Origin: Acidipropionibacterium acidipropionici
Lineage (GTDB): Bacteria; Actinomycetota; Actinomycetes; Propionibacteriales; Propionibacteriaceae
Assembly: GCF_001441165.1 (NCBI RefSeq)
Contig: NZ_CP013126.1
Span: 835,551-899,550, forward strand
Length of the DNA stretch: 64,000 nucleotides
Direction: 5' to 3'
Shown: one piece after another, positions 26,896-35,933 of the stretch
Layout of the letters: each line of letters starts with the position of its first letter
Position numbering within the stretch: the stretch's first letter is position 1
The notes under the pieces: generated by a model
Told to the model about the DNA's origin: nothing
The model's database searches: none
What the model saw: the letters and a program-made list of their open reading frames with translations, nothing else
Position numbers and translations under genes: made by a program

Positions 26896-27747
26896 ATGGC
26901 CGTCCTCACCCTCCCCGTCTCCGCCCGCCGCACCGGCCTGGGACGCTCGAACCTCACCATCGTCGCCTCCGGCACCGTGCTGGCCCTGGCCGCCGTCACC
27001 GCCATCGCCCCGAACCTGCTCTCCCACACCGACCCTCTCTTCGCCGACCCGACCGCCTCCCTGTCGGCCCCCTCGGCCGCCCACTGGGCCGGCACCGATC
27101 TGCAGGGCCGCGACGTCTTCTCCCGGATCATCCACGGAGCCCGCTACTCCCTGTCCATCGGGCTGGGCGCCACCCTCCTGGCCCTGTCCGCCGGACTCCT
27201 GCTCGGCGTCATCGCCGCCACCGCTCCGCGCTGGGCCGACCAGATCGTCAGCCGGGCCGTCGACATCCTGGCGGCCTTCCCCGAGGTGCTGCTGGCCCTG
27301 CTGTTCATCGCGCTGACCGGCCCCGGCGTCGTCAACCTCATCGTGGCCATCGGCATCGCCGGCATCCCCAAGTACGCCCGGCTGGTGCGCACCCAGATCC
27401 TGGCCACCCGCCAGTCCGGCTTCGTGGAGCAGGCTCGCACCTTCGGCATCACCGGCCTCCGCTCTCTGCTGCGGCACGTGCTGCCCAATGCCCTGGGCTC
27501 CCTGCCGATCATCGCCACCATCGGGCTGGGCGAGGCCATCGTCTCCTCGGCGGCGCTGAGCTTCCTGGGACTGGGCCCCCAGCCCCCCAACCCCGAATGG
27601 GGACTCATGATCTCCGAGTCCCGCGACTACCTGCGTCACGCCTGGTGGCTCGGCGTCTTCCCGGGAGCCGCCGTCACCGTCGTCGTCATCGCCGCCACTG
27701 TGCTGGGCCGCACCCTCCAGGCCCGCTACGAGAGAAGGTCGTCATGA
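26896..27747 (+). CDS. Dpp/Opp-type ABC transporter permease (DppC-like)
   Basis: 283 residues with the DppC N-terminal helix followed by HWAGTDLQGRDVFSRIIHGARYSL, the signature periplasmic segment. The EAA loop is EQARTFGITGLRSLLRHVLPNA and SFLGLGPQPPNPEWGLMI lies near the end. The ATG follows the dppB stop by 2 bp, and the stop overlaps the ATPase start (ATGA). Complete and intact, unlike its paralogue at 50230. Confidence 0.92.
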   Translation: MAVLTLPVSARRTGLGRSNLTIVASGTVLALAAVTAIAPNLLSHTDPLFADPTASLSAPSAAHWAGTDLQGRDVFSRIIHGARYSLSIGLGATLLALSAGLLLGVIAATAPRWADQIVSRAVDILAAFPEVLLALLFIALTGPGVVNLIVAIGIAGIPKYARLVRTQILATRQSGFVEQARTFGITGLRSLLRHVLPNALGSLPIIATIGLGEAIVSSAALSFLGLGPQPPNPEWGLMISESRDYLRHAWWLGVFPGAAVTVVVIAATVLGRTLQARYERRSS

Positions 27748-29495
27748 GCATCACGGATCACATCCCCGGAAAGCGTCTCCGCGTGGTTCCCGATGACGTC
27801 TCCCCCGATGCGAGCGCTGCCGACGCGCTGGTGGCCATCCGCAACCTCGACGTCCGCTTCACCGGGCGCCGCGAGGTGCACGCCGTGCGCGGCATCTCGC
27901 TGACCATCCGCCCCGGGGAGGCCGTGGCCATCGTCGGCGAGTCCGGATCCGGCAAGTCCGTCACCTCCCGCAGCATCGTCGGCCTGGCCGGGGACAACGC
28001 CCAGGTGAGCGCCGACGAGTTCAGCGTCGTCGGGCGCGACGCCCTGAGGCTGCGCGAGGGCCAGTGGCGCGACATCCGCGGACGCCGGATCGGCTTCGTC
28101 CTCCAGGACGCGCTGCCCTCCCTGGACCCGCTGCGCACCGTCGGCGCCGAGATCGCCGAGACCCTGCGCACCCACCGCATCGTCTCCCGCAAGGAGATTC
28201 CCGGGCGAGTCGACGAGCTGCTGCGCGAGGCCGGGATCCCCGACGCCGAGGTGCGCTCCCGCCAGTACCCCCACCAGCTGTCCGGCGGCCTGCGGCAGCG
28301 CGCCCTCATCGCCTCGGCCCTGGCCGGGAAGCCCGAGCTGCTCATCGCCGACGAGCCCACCACCGCACTGGACGTCACCGTCCAGGCGCAGATCCTGGAT
28401 CTGCTGGAGGCAAAGAGGGAGGAGGGCACCGCCCTGCTTCTGGTCTCCCACGACCTGGCGGTGGTCTCCCGGATCGCCGACCGGGTGCTGGTGATGCACG
28501 ACGGCGTCGTGGTCGAGGAGGGCCCCACCGCCACCGTGCTCACCGACCCCGCCGACCCCTACACGCGCTCCCTGCTGGCGGCCGTGCCCTCGGCGTCGAC
28601 CCGCGGCACCAGGCTGTCGAGCACCTCCCCCGTCCCGATCAGCACCGGCCCGGCCACCACGAAGCCCGTCCCCTCCGACGACACGGATTCGACGCCGGTG
28701 CTGGAGGCGGTCGGCGTCACCAAGCGCTACCCGCTGCCCGGCGGCGGCTCCCGGACCGCCGTCGACGACGTCAGCCTCACCCTGGCTCCCGGCCAGAAGC
28801 TCGGGATCGTCGGGGAGTCCGGCTCCGGCAAGTCGACCCTGGCCCGGCTCCTGCTGGATCTCACCCTCCCCGACGAGGGCCAGATCCGCATCGGCGGACT
28901 GCCGTGGTCCAAGAAGGAGGGGGTGGACGCCGACCTGCGCCGTCAGGTGCAGTTCATCTCCCAGGACCCCCTCGGGTCCTTCGACCCCCGCTACTCCATC
29001 GGCGAGATCGTCGCCGAGCCCCTCGGTATCAGGCTGCGCACCCCCGGGGCCCGCGAGGCGGTCGCCGAGCTGCTCGGCTCCGTCGGCCTGGACGCCAGCT
29101 TCATCGACGCCTCGCCGAAGCGCCTGTCCGGCGGCCAGCGTCAGCGCGTCGCCATCGCCCGCGCCCTGGCCCTGGAACCCCGGGCACTGATCTGCGACGA
29201 GCCCGTCTCGGCCCTCGACGTCTCCATCCAGGCCCAGGTGCTCGACCTCTTCTCCGACCTGGCCGAGCGCACCGGCACCGCCCTGGTCTTCATCTCCCAC
29301 GACCTGGGCGTCGTCCACCACCTCGTCGACCAGGTGCTGGTGATGCGCTACGGCCGGGTCATCGAGTCCGGAGACGTCGACGACGTCTTCACCAACCCCC
29401 TGCACCCCTACACCCAGGACCTGGTAGCCGCGATCCCCCGGCTCGCCACCACCGCACCCCACCAACCCGGATCCCCGCGACGCCTGCCCGCCTGA
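27744..29495 (+). CDS. Duplicated ABC transporter ATPase (DppD-DppF fusion)
   Basis: 583 residues with two nucleotide-binding domains. Domain 1 has Walker A GESGSGKS near 65 and the LSGGLRQR signature with ADEPTTALD. Domain 2 has Walker A GESGSGKS near 357, LSGGQRQR and CDEPVSALD, and both keep the H-loop (SHDL). The linker around residues 285-315 is Ser/Thr/Pro-rich. It energises the two permeases upstream. The short OligoHPY-type tail after domain 1 (DPYTRSLLAAVPS) is typical. Confidence 0.93.
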   Translation: MSITDHIPGKRLRVVPDDVSPDASAADALVAIRNLDVRFTGRREVHAVRGISLTIRPGEAVAIVGESGSGKSVTSRSIVGLAGDNAQVSADEFSVVGRDALRLREGQWRDIRGRRIGFVLQDALPSLDPLRTVGAEIAETLRTHRIVSRKEIPGRVDELLREAGIPDAEVRSRQYPHQLSGGLRQRALIASALAGKPELLIADEPTTALDVTVQAQILDLLEAKREEGTALLLVSHDLAVVSRIADRVLVMHDGVVVEEGPTATVLTDPADPYTRSLLAAVPSASTRGTRLSSTSPVPISTGPATTKPVPSDDTDSTPVLEAVGVTKRYPLPGGGSRTAVDDVSLTLAPGQKLGIVGESGSGKSTLARLLLDLTLPDEGQIRIGGLPWSKKEGVDADLRRQVQFISQDPLGSFDPRYSIGEIVAEPLGIRLRTPGAREAVAELLGSVGLDASFIDASPKRLSGGQRQRVAIARALALEPRALICDEPVSALDVSIQAQVLDLFSDLAERTGTALVFISHDLGVVHHLVDQVLVMRYGRVIESGDVDDVFTNPLHPYTQDLVAAIPRLATTAPHQPGSPRRLPA

Positions 29496-29545
29496 GCCGG
29501 CGTCATCCCCCAATCCCCGCCCACCACGAATTCAAGGAACCCGAC

Positions 29546-31246
29546 ATGACCTCTCCCCTCGATCCGTTCCACCGCCCCGTCGGCCGCCGCTCGCTGCTCA
29601 TGGCCGCCGCCGGGCTGGCCGCACTCGGACCGGTCCTGAGCGCCTGCGGAGGGTCCTCCTCGAGCGCCGCGCCCGCCACCCCCACCGGCAAGCCCGTCGA
29701 CGGCGGCAGGCTCATCTGGGCGGTGGAGACCCAGCTCTCCTCGGCCAACCCGCACATCAACGGCCAGGACAAGGCCCGCCCGATCCTGCGCAACGCCTTC
29801 GACTCGCTCATCTTCCTGGACGCCGACGGCAAGTACCAGCCCTGGCTCGCCAAGACCATCACCCCCTCGGACGGCGGCACCGTGCTGACCCTGGAGCTGC
29901 GTCAGGACGTCACCTTCTCCGACGGCGAGAAGTTCAACGCCGCCGCCGTCATCAAGAACTTCGACAAGCTGTCGGACGCCAAGTACGCGACGTCGGCGGC
30001 GGGCGCCCTCAGCTCCGTCAAGAAGTACGAGGCCACCGGCCCCTACACGGTGAAGTTCACCCTGTCCAAGCCCGACACCTACTTCCTCACCTGGCTGGCG
30101 GGGGTCAACGCGGCCCCCATCTCCCCCAAGAGCCTGGCCCTGTCCCTGGACGACCTACAGGCCGGCGGCACCAAGATCGCCGGCACCGGCCCCTTCACCA
30201 TCACCAAGTACGCCCTCAACACCGAGATCGTCTTCACCAGGCGCAAGGACTACGCGTGGGCGCCGACGGCGATCGCCAAGGGGCAGAAGGCCGCCCACCT
30301 GGAGCAGGTGACCTACCGCACCCTCAAGGAGGGCTCGGCACGCACCGGGGCGCTGCAGCGCTCCCAGGTGGACGTCGCCTCCGACATCCAGCCCCTCGAC
30401 GTGGAGACCTTCACCTCCAACCCGAAGTTCGGATACGTCCGCGCCACCGTCGCCGGCTCCCCGTACTCGCTGTACCTCAATGTCTCGAAGTCTCCCTTCG
30501 AGGATATCAGGGTGCGTCAGGCATTCGCCCAGGGCGCCGATATCACCGCCATCGTCAACAGCATCTACCGCGGCACCTATCAGCGCGCCTGGGCGCCCTA
30601 CAATCTGGTCGGCCCCTTCCAGGATCCGTCGCTCAAGAACTGGCTTAAATTCGACAAGGCGGCCGCCAACAAGCTGCTCGACGAGGCCGGCTGGAAGACG
30701 AAGAACTCCTCGGGTATCCGCACCAAGGGCGGCAAGACGCTGACTGTGACGGCGTCGACCGCCACTGACTTCGTCCGGGAGTCCCGCGACCAGCTCAATG
30801 TGGCCCTGGGGGCCGCGCTCAAGCAGAACGTCGGCATCGACTACAAGTACCTCCCCGTAGATCTGGGCACCGACACGGCGAAGGGGAAGGCCAACCAGTA
30901 CGAGGTCTTCGACAACTCTTACGGCGGCGCCGACCCGGTGGTGCCCTTCGACCTGCTGTACTACTCGTCGGATCCCTCCCGCGGATATATCGCCCGCGGC
31001 CGGTACAACGACAAGAAGCTCGAGAAATGGCTCGACGACGCCCGGTTCAGCAATGACACCGCCGCGCGCAAGAAGACCTACGCCAGCGTTCAGGAATACG
31101 TCACCAAGGAGAAGTACTACACCATTCCGCTGGCGGTGACCCAGGACACCTACGCCTACAACGCGGAGAAGGTGGCCGGGATCGTCGCCGACCCGGCCTC
31201 CGGCGGCCCCTTCAGCGCCTACACCGCATGGGTGGCGTCGAAGTGA
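29546..31246 (+). CDS. ABC transporter substrate-binding lipoprotein (SBP family 5)
   Basis: 566 residues, peptide/nickel-type binding protein (SBP_bac_5). The signal peptide has a twin Arg (GRRSLLMAAAG) and lipobox LSAC with Cys near residue 33, so export could be Tat-dependent. DGGRLIWAVETQLSSANPH and LRQDVTFSDGEKFNAAAVI are family landmarks. A CAAGGAA site precedes the ATG. It delivers the substrate to the permease pair; the ligand is unknown, with an organosulfur compound inferred from the Cys leader and downstream enzymes. Confidence 0.92.
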   Translation: MTSPLDPFHRPVGRRSLLMAAAGLAALGPVLSACGGSSSSAAPATPTGKPVDGGRLIWAVETQLSSANPHINGQDKARPILRNAFDSLIFLDADGKYQPWLAKTITPSDGGTVLTLELRQDVTFSDGEKFNAAAVIKNFDKLSDAKYATSAAGALSSVKKYEATGPYTVKFTLSKPDTYFLTWLAGVNAAPISPKSLALSLDDLQAGGTKIAGTGPFTITKYALNTEIVFTRRKDYAWAPTAIAKGQKAAHLEQVTYRTLKEGSARTGALQRSQVDVASDIQPLDVETFTSNPKFGYVRATVAGSPYSLYLNVSKSPFEDIRVRQAFAQGADITAIVNSIYRGTYQRAWAPYNLVGPFQDPSLKNWLKFDKAAANKLLDEAGWKTKNSSGIRTKGGKTLTVTASTATDFVRESRDQLNVALGAALKQNVGIDYKYLPVDLGTDTAKGKANQYEVFDNSYGGADPVVPFDLLYYSSDPSRGYIARGRYNDKKLEKWLDDARFSNDTAARKKTYASVQEYVTKEKYYTIPLAVTQDTYAYNAEKVAGIVADPASGGPFSAYTAWVASK

Positions 31247-32253
31247 CCGCCACCACCGAGCAGCCGACCGTCCGGGAGGCGGGACCGGTTGACTTCGAGA
31301 CCTTCGGGACGATCTACGAGCCGCGCGGGGAAGCCCGGCGGGCGCCGTTGGGAACCGGGGCCGAGGTCTACCCGTTCCGGGGACGCATCGACCCCGACGG
31401 CGAGTTCCCGCCCGAGCCCGGCCGCTACCACCTGTACGTCTCGGCGGCATGCCCCTTCGCCCACAGGACCCTCATCGTGCGGGCGCTCAAGGGCCTGGAA
31501 GAGGCGATCGGCGTCTCGGTGGTCGACCCGATCCGCGACGGGAGGGGCTGGGCCTTCCGGGCCGATCCCGATCCGTCATCGCCCAGCGGCGTCCACCAGA
31601 CCCTCGACCGCGCGAACGGCTTCGCCTTCCTGTCCCAGGCCTACGAGGCCTCCGTGCCGGGCGCCTACACCGGGCGGGTCTCGGTGCCGGTGCTGTGGGA
31701 CACCCGGACCGGGCAGGTGGTCTCCAACCACTTCCCGGAGATCACACTGGACCTCGGTTCGCAGTTCAACCGGTGGGCCCGCGATCCACAGCTGGACCTC
31801 TACCCGGTGCCGCTGCGCGACGAGATCGACGCCCTCAACGACGTCATTGGCCCGCACCTCAACCAGGGCGTCTACCACGCCGGCTTCGCCACGACCCAGG
31901 ACGACTACGAGGCGGGGTACCGGGAGGTGTTCGAGACCCTTGACCTGCTGGAGGATCTGCTGGGAGACGGCCGGGAGTTCCTTGTCGGCGGCCGGCTCAC
32001 CGAGGCCGACGTCCGTCTCTGGCCCACCCTGGTGCGCTTCGACCCGGTGTACCTCAGCCACTTCAAGCTCAACCGCAACCGTCTTGTCGATTTCGAGAAA
32101 CTGTGGGCCTACGCGCGTCGGCTCCACGCGATCCCGGCCTTCCGCACAACCACCGATTCCGACCAGATCAGACGCCACTATTACGGCACCCAGCGACACA
32201 TCAATCCCACCGGGATCGTGCCACCCGACCCGCGGATCGACTGGTCCCTGTAG
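31243..32253 (+). CDS. Glutathionyl-hydroquinone reductase-like protein (ECM4/YqjG family)
   Basis: 336 residues. The thioredoxin-fold N domain has catalytic CPFAH (Cys near residue 70), equivalent to CPWAH of Xi-class GSTs. The all-helical C domain carries FLVGGRLTEADVRLWPTLVRFD, FKLNRNR and RHYYGTQRHINPTGIVP, all diagnostic. The family reductively cleaves glutathionyl-quinol thioethers. Actinobacteria normally use mycothiol, so the real thiol partner or substrate may differ. A GTG at 31243 overlapping the SBP stop was preferred; an ATG at 31228 is possible. Confidence 0.9.
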   Translation: MTATTEQPTVREAGPVDFETFGTIYEPRGEARRAPLGTGAEVYPFRGRIDPDGEFPPEPGRYHLYVSAACPFAHRTLIVRALKGLEEAIGVSVVDPIRDGRGWAFRADPDPSSPSGVHQTLDRANGFAFLSQAYEASVPGAYTGRVSVPVLWDTRTGQVVSNHFPEITLDLGSQFNRWARDPQLDLYPVPLRDEIDALNDVIGPHLNQGVYHAGFATTQDDYEAGYREVFETLDLLEDLLGDGREFLVGGRLTEADVRLWPTLVRFDPVYLSHFKLNRNRLVDFEKLWAYARRLHAIPAFRTTTDSDQIRRHYYGTQRHINPTGIVPPDPRIDWSL

Positions 32254-32294
32254 CACCTCAATTCCACCCGAGAGAAACAAGAGAAGGAAACGAT

Positions 32295-33392
32295 ATGTCC
32301 ACCGTCGTCACAGATCTCGAGACCGAGCTCAACACCGAACACCCCGAGCCCGCCGAGACCACCGCCTCATTCCCCGAGACCAACACCGAGCAGACCCCGG
32401 ACGGGGCCTTCCGGCGTCAGCGCAACCTCTTCCCCGTGCGCTTCGGGGACGGACCCGGCCAGTACCCGGCCGAGCCTGGACGCTACCGGCTGCTGGGCAG
32501 CGTGAGCTGCGGCTGGTGCAGGCGCCAGCTCATCGCGATCCGGCTCCTCGGCCTGGAGGAGGCGCTGCCCTTTGTCCCGCTCTACGGCCGTGACGGCGCC
32601 GGCTGGCGGATCAGCGAGACCCAGGGCGACGTCGTGCAGAAGTGGGGGTCCGACCGGCTGAACTCCTTCTACGAGCGCACCATCCCCGGTTTCACCGGCC
32701 GCGGCACCTCCCCGACGATCATCGACATCGAGACCGGGAAGGTGGTCACGAACTCCTACCACACCATCGATCTGGATCTGGCGAGCGTCTGGAAGCCCTT
32801 CCACAGGGCGGGGGCGCCCGACCTGTACCCCGAGGAGTTGCGGCCTGAGATCAACCTGCTCAATCAGCAGATCTTCGACGACGTCAACAACGGCACCTAC
32901 AAGGTGATCTTCGCCACCAATCCGCAGGCCGCCCGGGCCGCCCTGGGCATCTTCGAGGCCCGGCTCGCCGATTACGATTTCCGGTTGGATTCCAGGCGCT
33001 ATCTGTTCGGCGACAGGATCACCGATTCCGACATCCGGCTCTTCCAGACACTGTCCTCCTTCGAGCGCAGCTACCGTCCGCGGCTCGCGGACATCCTGGG
33101 CGACGGCAACGTCAAGCATCTGCAGGACTTCGGCAATCTGTGGGACTACGCTCGCGACCTGTTCCAGCACGGCTTCGTCGACGACCGGGAGCTGTACTTC
33201 CTCGATCTGCTGCCCGGGCCCTCGGGCGAGTACGTCCAGGGGCTGGGCTTCGCCGAGGGGCTCGAGCTGCCGGACGCCGCCGAGGCCCTGGCGGCCTGGC
33301 AGCAGCCGAGCGGCCGCGAGGACCTGGCCGGTTCGCCGCTGTACTCCGGCCCGGGATCGGGCGGCTCCTTCGAGCTGTGGAGCCTGTCGTGA
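32295..33392 (+). CDS. GST-fold paralogue with CGWC motif
   Basis: 365 residues, homologous to the preceding protein but divergent. The active-site segment is SCGWCRRQ (Cys 72 and 75), a dithiol CxxC rather than CPFAH. The shared helical-domain motifs include DLYPEELRPEINLLN, FDDVNNGTYKVIFATNP and RYLFGDRITDSDIRLFQT. The C-terminal HYY/NP region is absent and replaced by a Gly-rich tail. The ATG has GAGAAGGAAA upstream. A dithiol site suggests disulfide or thioether reduction by a different mechanism. Confidence 0.82.
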   Translation: MSTVVTDLETELNTEHPEPAETTASFPETNTEQTPDGAFRRQRNLFPVRFGDGPGQYPAEPGRYRLLGSVSCGWCRRQLIAIRLLGLEEALPFVPLYGRDGAGWRISETQGDVVQKWGSDRLNSFYERTIPGFTGRGTSPTIIDIETGKVVTNSYHTIDLDLASVWKPFHRAGAPDLYPEELRPEINLLNQQIFDDVNNGTYKVIFATNPQAARAALGIFEARLADYDFRLDSRRYLFGDRITDSDIRLFQTLSSFERSYRPRLADILGDGNVKHLQDFGNLWDYARDLFQHGFVDDRELYFLDLLPGPSGEYVQGLGFAEGLELPDAAEALAAWQQPSGREDLAGSPLYSGPGSGGSFELWSLS

Positions 33393-34461
33393 GCACCATC
33401 ATCGACGCCCAGCCGCGCGGGGCCGTCCAGGAGTCGATCAACGGCCCCGAGCAGACCGATGACGGCGCCTTCAAGCGCCAGCCCAACCGCTTCACCGCGC
33501 GGTTCTCCACCGGGGAGCTGCCGGTGAAGGCCGGACGCTACCGGCTGGTCGTCTCTGCCGTCTGCGGGTGGTCGCGTCGTCAGATCATCGTGCGGCGGCT
33601 GCTGGGGCTCGAGGACGCCATCTCGATCTCCTACGTCTCGGGGCGCGGCGACGACGGCGGCTGGGTCTTCACCGACCAGCCCGGGGGCCGGGATCCGGTG
33701 CTCGGCTTCAAACGCCTCAACGACGCCTACCGCACCGCCGAGCCCGGCTACCGGGGACGCGGGACGGTGCCGGCACTGGTCGACACGCGCACGGGTGCGG
33801 TGGTCACCAACGACTACCACACCCTCAGCCTGGAGCTGGAGACGGCGTGGAAACCCTTCCACCGGGCCGGGGCGCCCGACCTGTACCCGAAGGATCTGCG
33901 CCCCCGGATCGACCTGCTCAACCAGCAGCTCTTCGACGACGTCAACAACGGGCCCTACAAGGTGCTCTTCGCCACCTCCCCGGAAGCGGCGGAGGTCGCC
34001 CGGGCGGTCTTCGAGGCCCGGCTGCGGGATTACGACCACCGGCTGGCGACCAGGCGGTATCTGTTCGGGGACCGGCTCACCGATTCCGACATCCGGCTGT
34101 GGGTCCCCTGGCCAGCTTCGACCAGACCTACGTCACCGGATATCCCGAGGCCGTGCGCGACACTGCGCTACGGGTCCGCGATCTGCCGAACCTGTGGGCC
34201 TACGCCCGTGACCTGTTCCAGACGCCGGGGTTCGTCGACGACCGCGACACCGAGGCACTGGGCATCACGCCCGGCCCCGACGGCTCCTACCTGGGCGGGT
34301 TCGGTGAGGCGCCCGACGCCGCGTCGGGCGACCGCCTGGCGGCCTGGAGCGAGCCCGCGGGCCGCGAAGGGCTGTCGGGGTCCGACGTCACCGCCGGCCC
34401 CGGAGGGGCAGGCACCGATCAGTACTGGGCGTTCGCGCCCGGCCGGGTCCCGATCGTCTGA
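33389..34461 (+). pseudogene. GST-fold paralogue with CGWS motif, one-base frameshift
   Basis: Starts GTG at 33389, overlapping the previous stop (GTGA). The motif is VCGWSRRQ (Cys near residue 59), a monothiol version of its neighbour. The frame is good through RYLFGDRLTDSDIRLW, then breaks at a run of four C (34105-34108). The other frame resumes with LASFDQTYVTGY and NLWAYARDLFQTPGFVDD, running to the stop at 34461. The 1073 nt span is one short of a codon multiple, so one C is missing: a real mutation, slippage or a sequencing error. Repaired length is about 357 residues. Confidence 0.85.
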
Positions 34462-34471
34462 GGAGGAGACC

Positions 34472-35908
34472 GTGAGCACCATCGTCAGGCCCGTCATCGA
34501 CGCCTATTCGTATCCGCCCGAGGTGATCGCCTCGCTGCGCCCGATCCCGGTGGATCTGTGGTTCCGGGATCTGGGCGCCTCCCGGCTCGGGCGCCTCGTG
34601 CTGCGCCACGCCCTGCCAGAGGAGTACGGCGAGGTGGGCGACGTCCTGGAGGCCGCCTTCACCACGGGCTGCTGGTCGACCCCGGAGTACATCGTCGGCC
34701 TGCACGCCATCGACGCCCGGGCGCGGACGTCGAATGTGTGGGTGGTGGCCGACGACGAGGGCGTCCTCGCGGCGGTGCTCACCCCCCAGCCGCGGTACCT
34801 GGACGGGCCATTCACCTTCAACATCCTGGGGGTGGGGCCGCGGGGCCGCGGGCTGGGGCTGGGCCGGCTGCTCACCGACCACGCCGTGAATCTGGCCCGG
34901 GCCCTGGGGATCGGCAGCATCGAGATCCACTCCGGGCCGCAGATGGCCGCGGCCCACAAGGTGTATGTGGACTACGGCTTCGTGCGGCGCATCGAGCAGG
35001 AGACGGTGGTGGTCGACGGCCACCAGCGGCTGCGCAGCTTCACGTTCCGGGTGCCGGATCCGGTCGCAGACCCGCCACACATCGAGCACGCCGACCCGCC
35101 GGCCGGCGACTCCCCCTTCCCGCCCCCAGGAGATCCCGTGAGCATCACCGCACTGCGCCCCGCCGGGGTCCAGGACGCCGGCCACTTCCACGCCACGGCA
35201 CCCAGACGCCCCGGCCCGGCCGAGCTGCCGGACCGGCGACTGCGGCTGGTGGCCCCGGCGTCATCGCCCCGCAGCTGGGGGGCGGTGCTGGGCGCCCGGA
35301 TCGCCGCCCCCGACTGGGTGACGGTGGAGTGGTCCCAGGAGGTGTCCTCGCCCGTGCTGCTGGACGGCGAGGGGCTGCTGGTGAGCGACGACTGGTCGTG
35401 GATCGCGCGGTCGCTGGCCACGGCGTCGGGCAGCAAGATCTACCCGGCGGCCCGGCGCGAGGAGATCGACGCCCTGGAGCAGGTGATCGACGCCGAGCTC
35501 ATCGGCGCCCTGGAGGAGGTGGTTTTCTCCACCGACCAGGCGGTGCGCGACGCCGTCTCCCGGCTGCTCTTCGCCCGGCTCGGGCTGCTGGACCTACAGC
35601 TGGCGGACCGCCGCTACCTGCTCGGCGACGAGCTGACCTCTGCCGACCTGCCCCTGTTCGGGGTGCTGCTCGGCTGGGACCTGCGCTACCGGGCCCACCT
35701 GGGCTGGGGTGCGGCCTCCCTGGTCGACTACCCGAATCTGTGGAGGTGGGCCCGTCGGCTGGCCGCCGAGGTGCTCTCGGCCGAGGACCGGGTCGCCGCC
35801 GGCCTGGAGGCCGGCCCCGACGGCTCCTTCGCCGAGCCCTGGGGCCCGGCGCTGCCGGTCGAGGGGATCGACGACATCCGGGCCGCGTGGCGGGAGCCGG
35901 TGGAGTAG
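34472..35908 (+). CDS. GNAT acetyltransferase fused to GST-like helical domain
   Basis: 478 residues. The N-terminal half (about 25-200) is a GNAT domain with GVGPRGRGLGLGRLL, the acetyl-CoA loop, and HKVYVDYGFVRR. The C-terminal half (about 330-460) repeats the paralogues' helical domain: KIYPAARREEIDALEQ, ADRRYLLGDELTSADLPLF and YPNLWRWARRL. No thioredoxin-type catalytic motif is present. A GAGGAGGAG site precedes the GTG. Inside, AGGAGATCCC and an in-frame GTG at 35138 mark what looks like a former or alternative start of the second half, suggesting fusion of two genes. Confidence 0.8.
   Translation: MSTIVRPVIDAYSYPPEVIASLRPIPVDLWFRDLGASRLGRLVLRHALPEEYGEVGDVLEAAFTTGCWSTPEYIVGLHAIDARARTSNVWVVADDEGVLAAVLTPQPRYLDGPFTFNILGVGPRGRGLGLGRLLTDHAVNLARALGIGSIEIHSGPQMAAAHKVYVDYGFVRRIEQETVVVDGHQRLRSFTFRVPDPVADPPHIEHADPPAGDSPFPPPGDPVSITALRPAGVQDAGHFHATAPRRPGPAELPDRRLRLVAPASSPRSWGAVLGARIAAPDWVTVEWSQEVSSPVLLDGEGLLVSDDWSWIARSLATASGSKIYPAARREEIDALEQVIDAELIGALEEVVFSTDQAVRDAVSRLLFARLGLLDLQLADRRYLLGDELTSADLPLFGVLLGWDLRYRAHLGWGAASLVDYPNLWRWARRLAAEVLSAEDRVAAGLEAGPDGSFAEPWGPALPVEGIDDIRAAWREPVE
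35860..35908. repeat. 49 bp direct repeat, left copy (3' end of the GNAT-GST gene)
   Basis: CGAGGGGATCGACGACATCC through GGTGGAGTAG matches 37268-37316 with three mismatches. Together the two copies bracket the AAA/DUF4143 gene. Confidence 0.85.
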
Positions 35909-35933
35909 GCGCCTGTGCCTGACAGGTGAGGGA

